Source: Baffinella frigidus (Eukaryota > Cryptophyceae > Cryptomonadales > Baffinellaceae). From it: a stretch of 12,355 nt of DNA. Location: positions 434,279 to 446,633 of the forward strand of contig MU646414.1 of the NCBI GenBank assembly GCA_026770585.1, in the 5' to 3' direction. The position numbers were made by a program, and so were the translations under genes. Within the stretch, counting starts at the first letter, position 1; each line of letters starts with the position of its first letter. Of the stretch, positions 11,691 through 12,355 are shown piece by piece. The notes under the pieces were generated by a model. That model had not been told where the DNA came from. It did not search any database and worked only from the letters and a program-made list of their open reading frames with translations.

Positions 11691-12355
11691 GCCTCCCGAA
11701 GTGAACCAGGTCGGAGATCGGGACCAACTTCCCGAAGTGAACCACTTCGGGCAGAACCAGATCGTTTTTTTTTTCACCGGACGATAAAGGCTGAGAGTTT
11801 ATCGTCTGTGAAATTTCCTACAGGCAGCAAGATCGATGTGGTGGAGTTCGGGTGGCTGGTGGAGTACGCACAGGCGTTTCTTGCCCCGCTCGACGCCCGC
11901 GGCCTGGCTTTGAGAAACGTCTCTCCGTCCCTCGTCATCCGGCAGCATCTTCAGGCTGAACGGCCACGGTCTGCACGTGAGGGGAAGCGCCGCGCTCAGC
12001 CCCGGACGTCCTTGCACCTCTCCTGGTGGCTCAGTTCCACCCTCCGTTCCCAGACGCGCCTCCTTTCTTTGCGACTGTCCAGAAACCGACCAGTCAAGAA
12101 CGCGATACTGAAGGGAAGCGCAGGAAACGGGGACGGTGGGTGGGGGGGGTACAGGTCGCCGCTCGACGGCATGACACCGGAACACGTCGCTTCAGCCTTC
12201 TCCGACATTGCGGCGGGTAACCGGCGGCCAGCGCCTCCCTGCTCTGTTTTTAGAACCAAAAAGATCATTTTTTTGGTAACTCACTTCCGAGATGAGGGAG
12301 ATTTTCAGCGGTGGGAGTCGGGGTGCAGCGAACGAAGGGTGTGTGTGTGTGTGTG
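11691..12355 (+). CDS. Partial protein-coding gene candidate, open to the window end
   Basis: One plus-strand frame has no stop for 221 codons, from just after the TAG at 11688-11690 to the window edge. It lacks an early ATG. TTTCCTACAG at 11814-11823 is a good splice-acceptor match, after which codons are strongly G/C-ending. The peptide IDVVEFGWLVEYAQAF is followed by LAPLDARGLALRNVSPSLVI. A second protein-like stretch, LDGMTPEHVASAFSDIAAG, lies near 12158-12214 between GGTACAG and GGTAAC, which resemble an acceptor and a donor. The part between (about 11970-12154) is less codon-like and may be an intron. The first 130 bases before the acceptor repeat SRSEP-like residues and are probably not coding. 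I do not recognise the family. Minus-strand frames over the same stretch look like shadows. Confidence 0.5.
11731..11751. repeat. 9-bp hairpin and nearby direct repeat
   Basis: CCCGAAGTG, AAC, CACTTCGGG form a perfect short stem. TCCCGAAGTGAACCA also occurs at 11694-11708, so one arm is directly repeated 36 bp away. Confidence 0.85.
11772..11813. repeat. Hairpin just upstream of the acceptor-like site
   Basis: TTTCAC and GACGATAAA pair with TTTATCGTC and TGAAA around a 9-nt centre, with a 2-base mismatch in each arm. It ends ten bases before the proposed splice acceptor at 11823. Confidence 0.8.
12339..12355 (+). repeat. (GT)n microsatellite at the window end
   Basis: Alternating G and T run to the last base, so its true length is unknown. 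Confidence 0.9.

Noticed and set aside
11799-12268. Minus-strand frames of 90 and 128 codons
   Set aside because: They overlap the plus-strand frame that has better codon structure and an acceptor-like site. Their composition is Pro/Arg/Gly-biased, as expected for shadows of GC-rich coding DNA.

Overview
The window looks like intergenic or intronic DNA from a large, repeat-rich eukaryotic nuclear genome. There is no compact gene array, no ribosome-binding-site-led coding series, no long intact ORF, and no convincing rRNA, tRNA, plasmid, phage or CRISPR signature. Instead it holds microsatellites, GC-rich minisatellites, plant/algal-type telomere-like TTTAGGG degenerate tracts, many short non-autonomous elements with terminal inverted repeats (TIRs), and large foldbacks. 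The telomere-like tracts and overall texture fit a unicellular alga or another protist. From memory, the family-B peptide signatures (YRGTSLIRN / MSEVPL) recur in predicted proteins of some large algal genomes, but I cannot verify the lineage from sequence alone. Both window ends lie in tandem repeats, so this may be a whole contig that stops where assembly failed.

Layout. 1-1220: a 20-bp tandem array, a (TA)n tract, and many dispersed copies of a GAGGCGGGCCCGTCC word mixed with two copies of a short exon-like block (144-188 and 521-586). 1344-3196: a dense nest of miniature elements, namely family T (1344-1553), the F repeat, family A (101 bp) and family B (about 117 bp). Family B is inserted into F, into A and into another B. 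3220-3660: GAGGCGGG words alternating with (CT)n. 3717-4045: three copies of a 36-bp repeat. 4370-5220: family C elements, an exon-like minus-strand block (U) present in three copies, and telomere-like tracts. 5256-5405 and 9061-9210: two near-identical 150-bp foldbacks (family E), each flanked by a different perfect 4-bp target-site duplication. 5455-8944: a succession of foldbacks of 33 to 576 bp, with fragments of apparently former or partial coding sequence between them. 8955-11352: families D, C and A again, plus unique DNA. 11542-11690: a foldback with a 5-bp direct flank. 11691-12355: the best gene candidate in the window, an uninterrupted plus-strand frame running off the window end with a good acceptor-like site at 11823.

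Function. No complete gene can be named. The strongest protein-coding evidence is (i) the terminal plus-strand exon region and (ii) two diverged 54-bp minus-strand blocks (6324-6377 and 6499-6552) that differ at seven positions, six of them synonymous. The strongest structural result is a transposition record that can be read from the window itself: element-in-element insertions with TA duplication, an occupied and an empty version of the same repeat, and 4-bp duplications flanking family E. No transposase is encoded here, so every element is non-autonomous.
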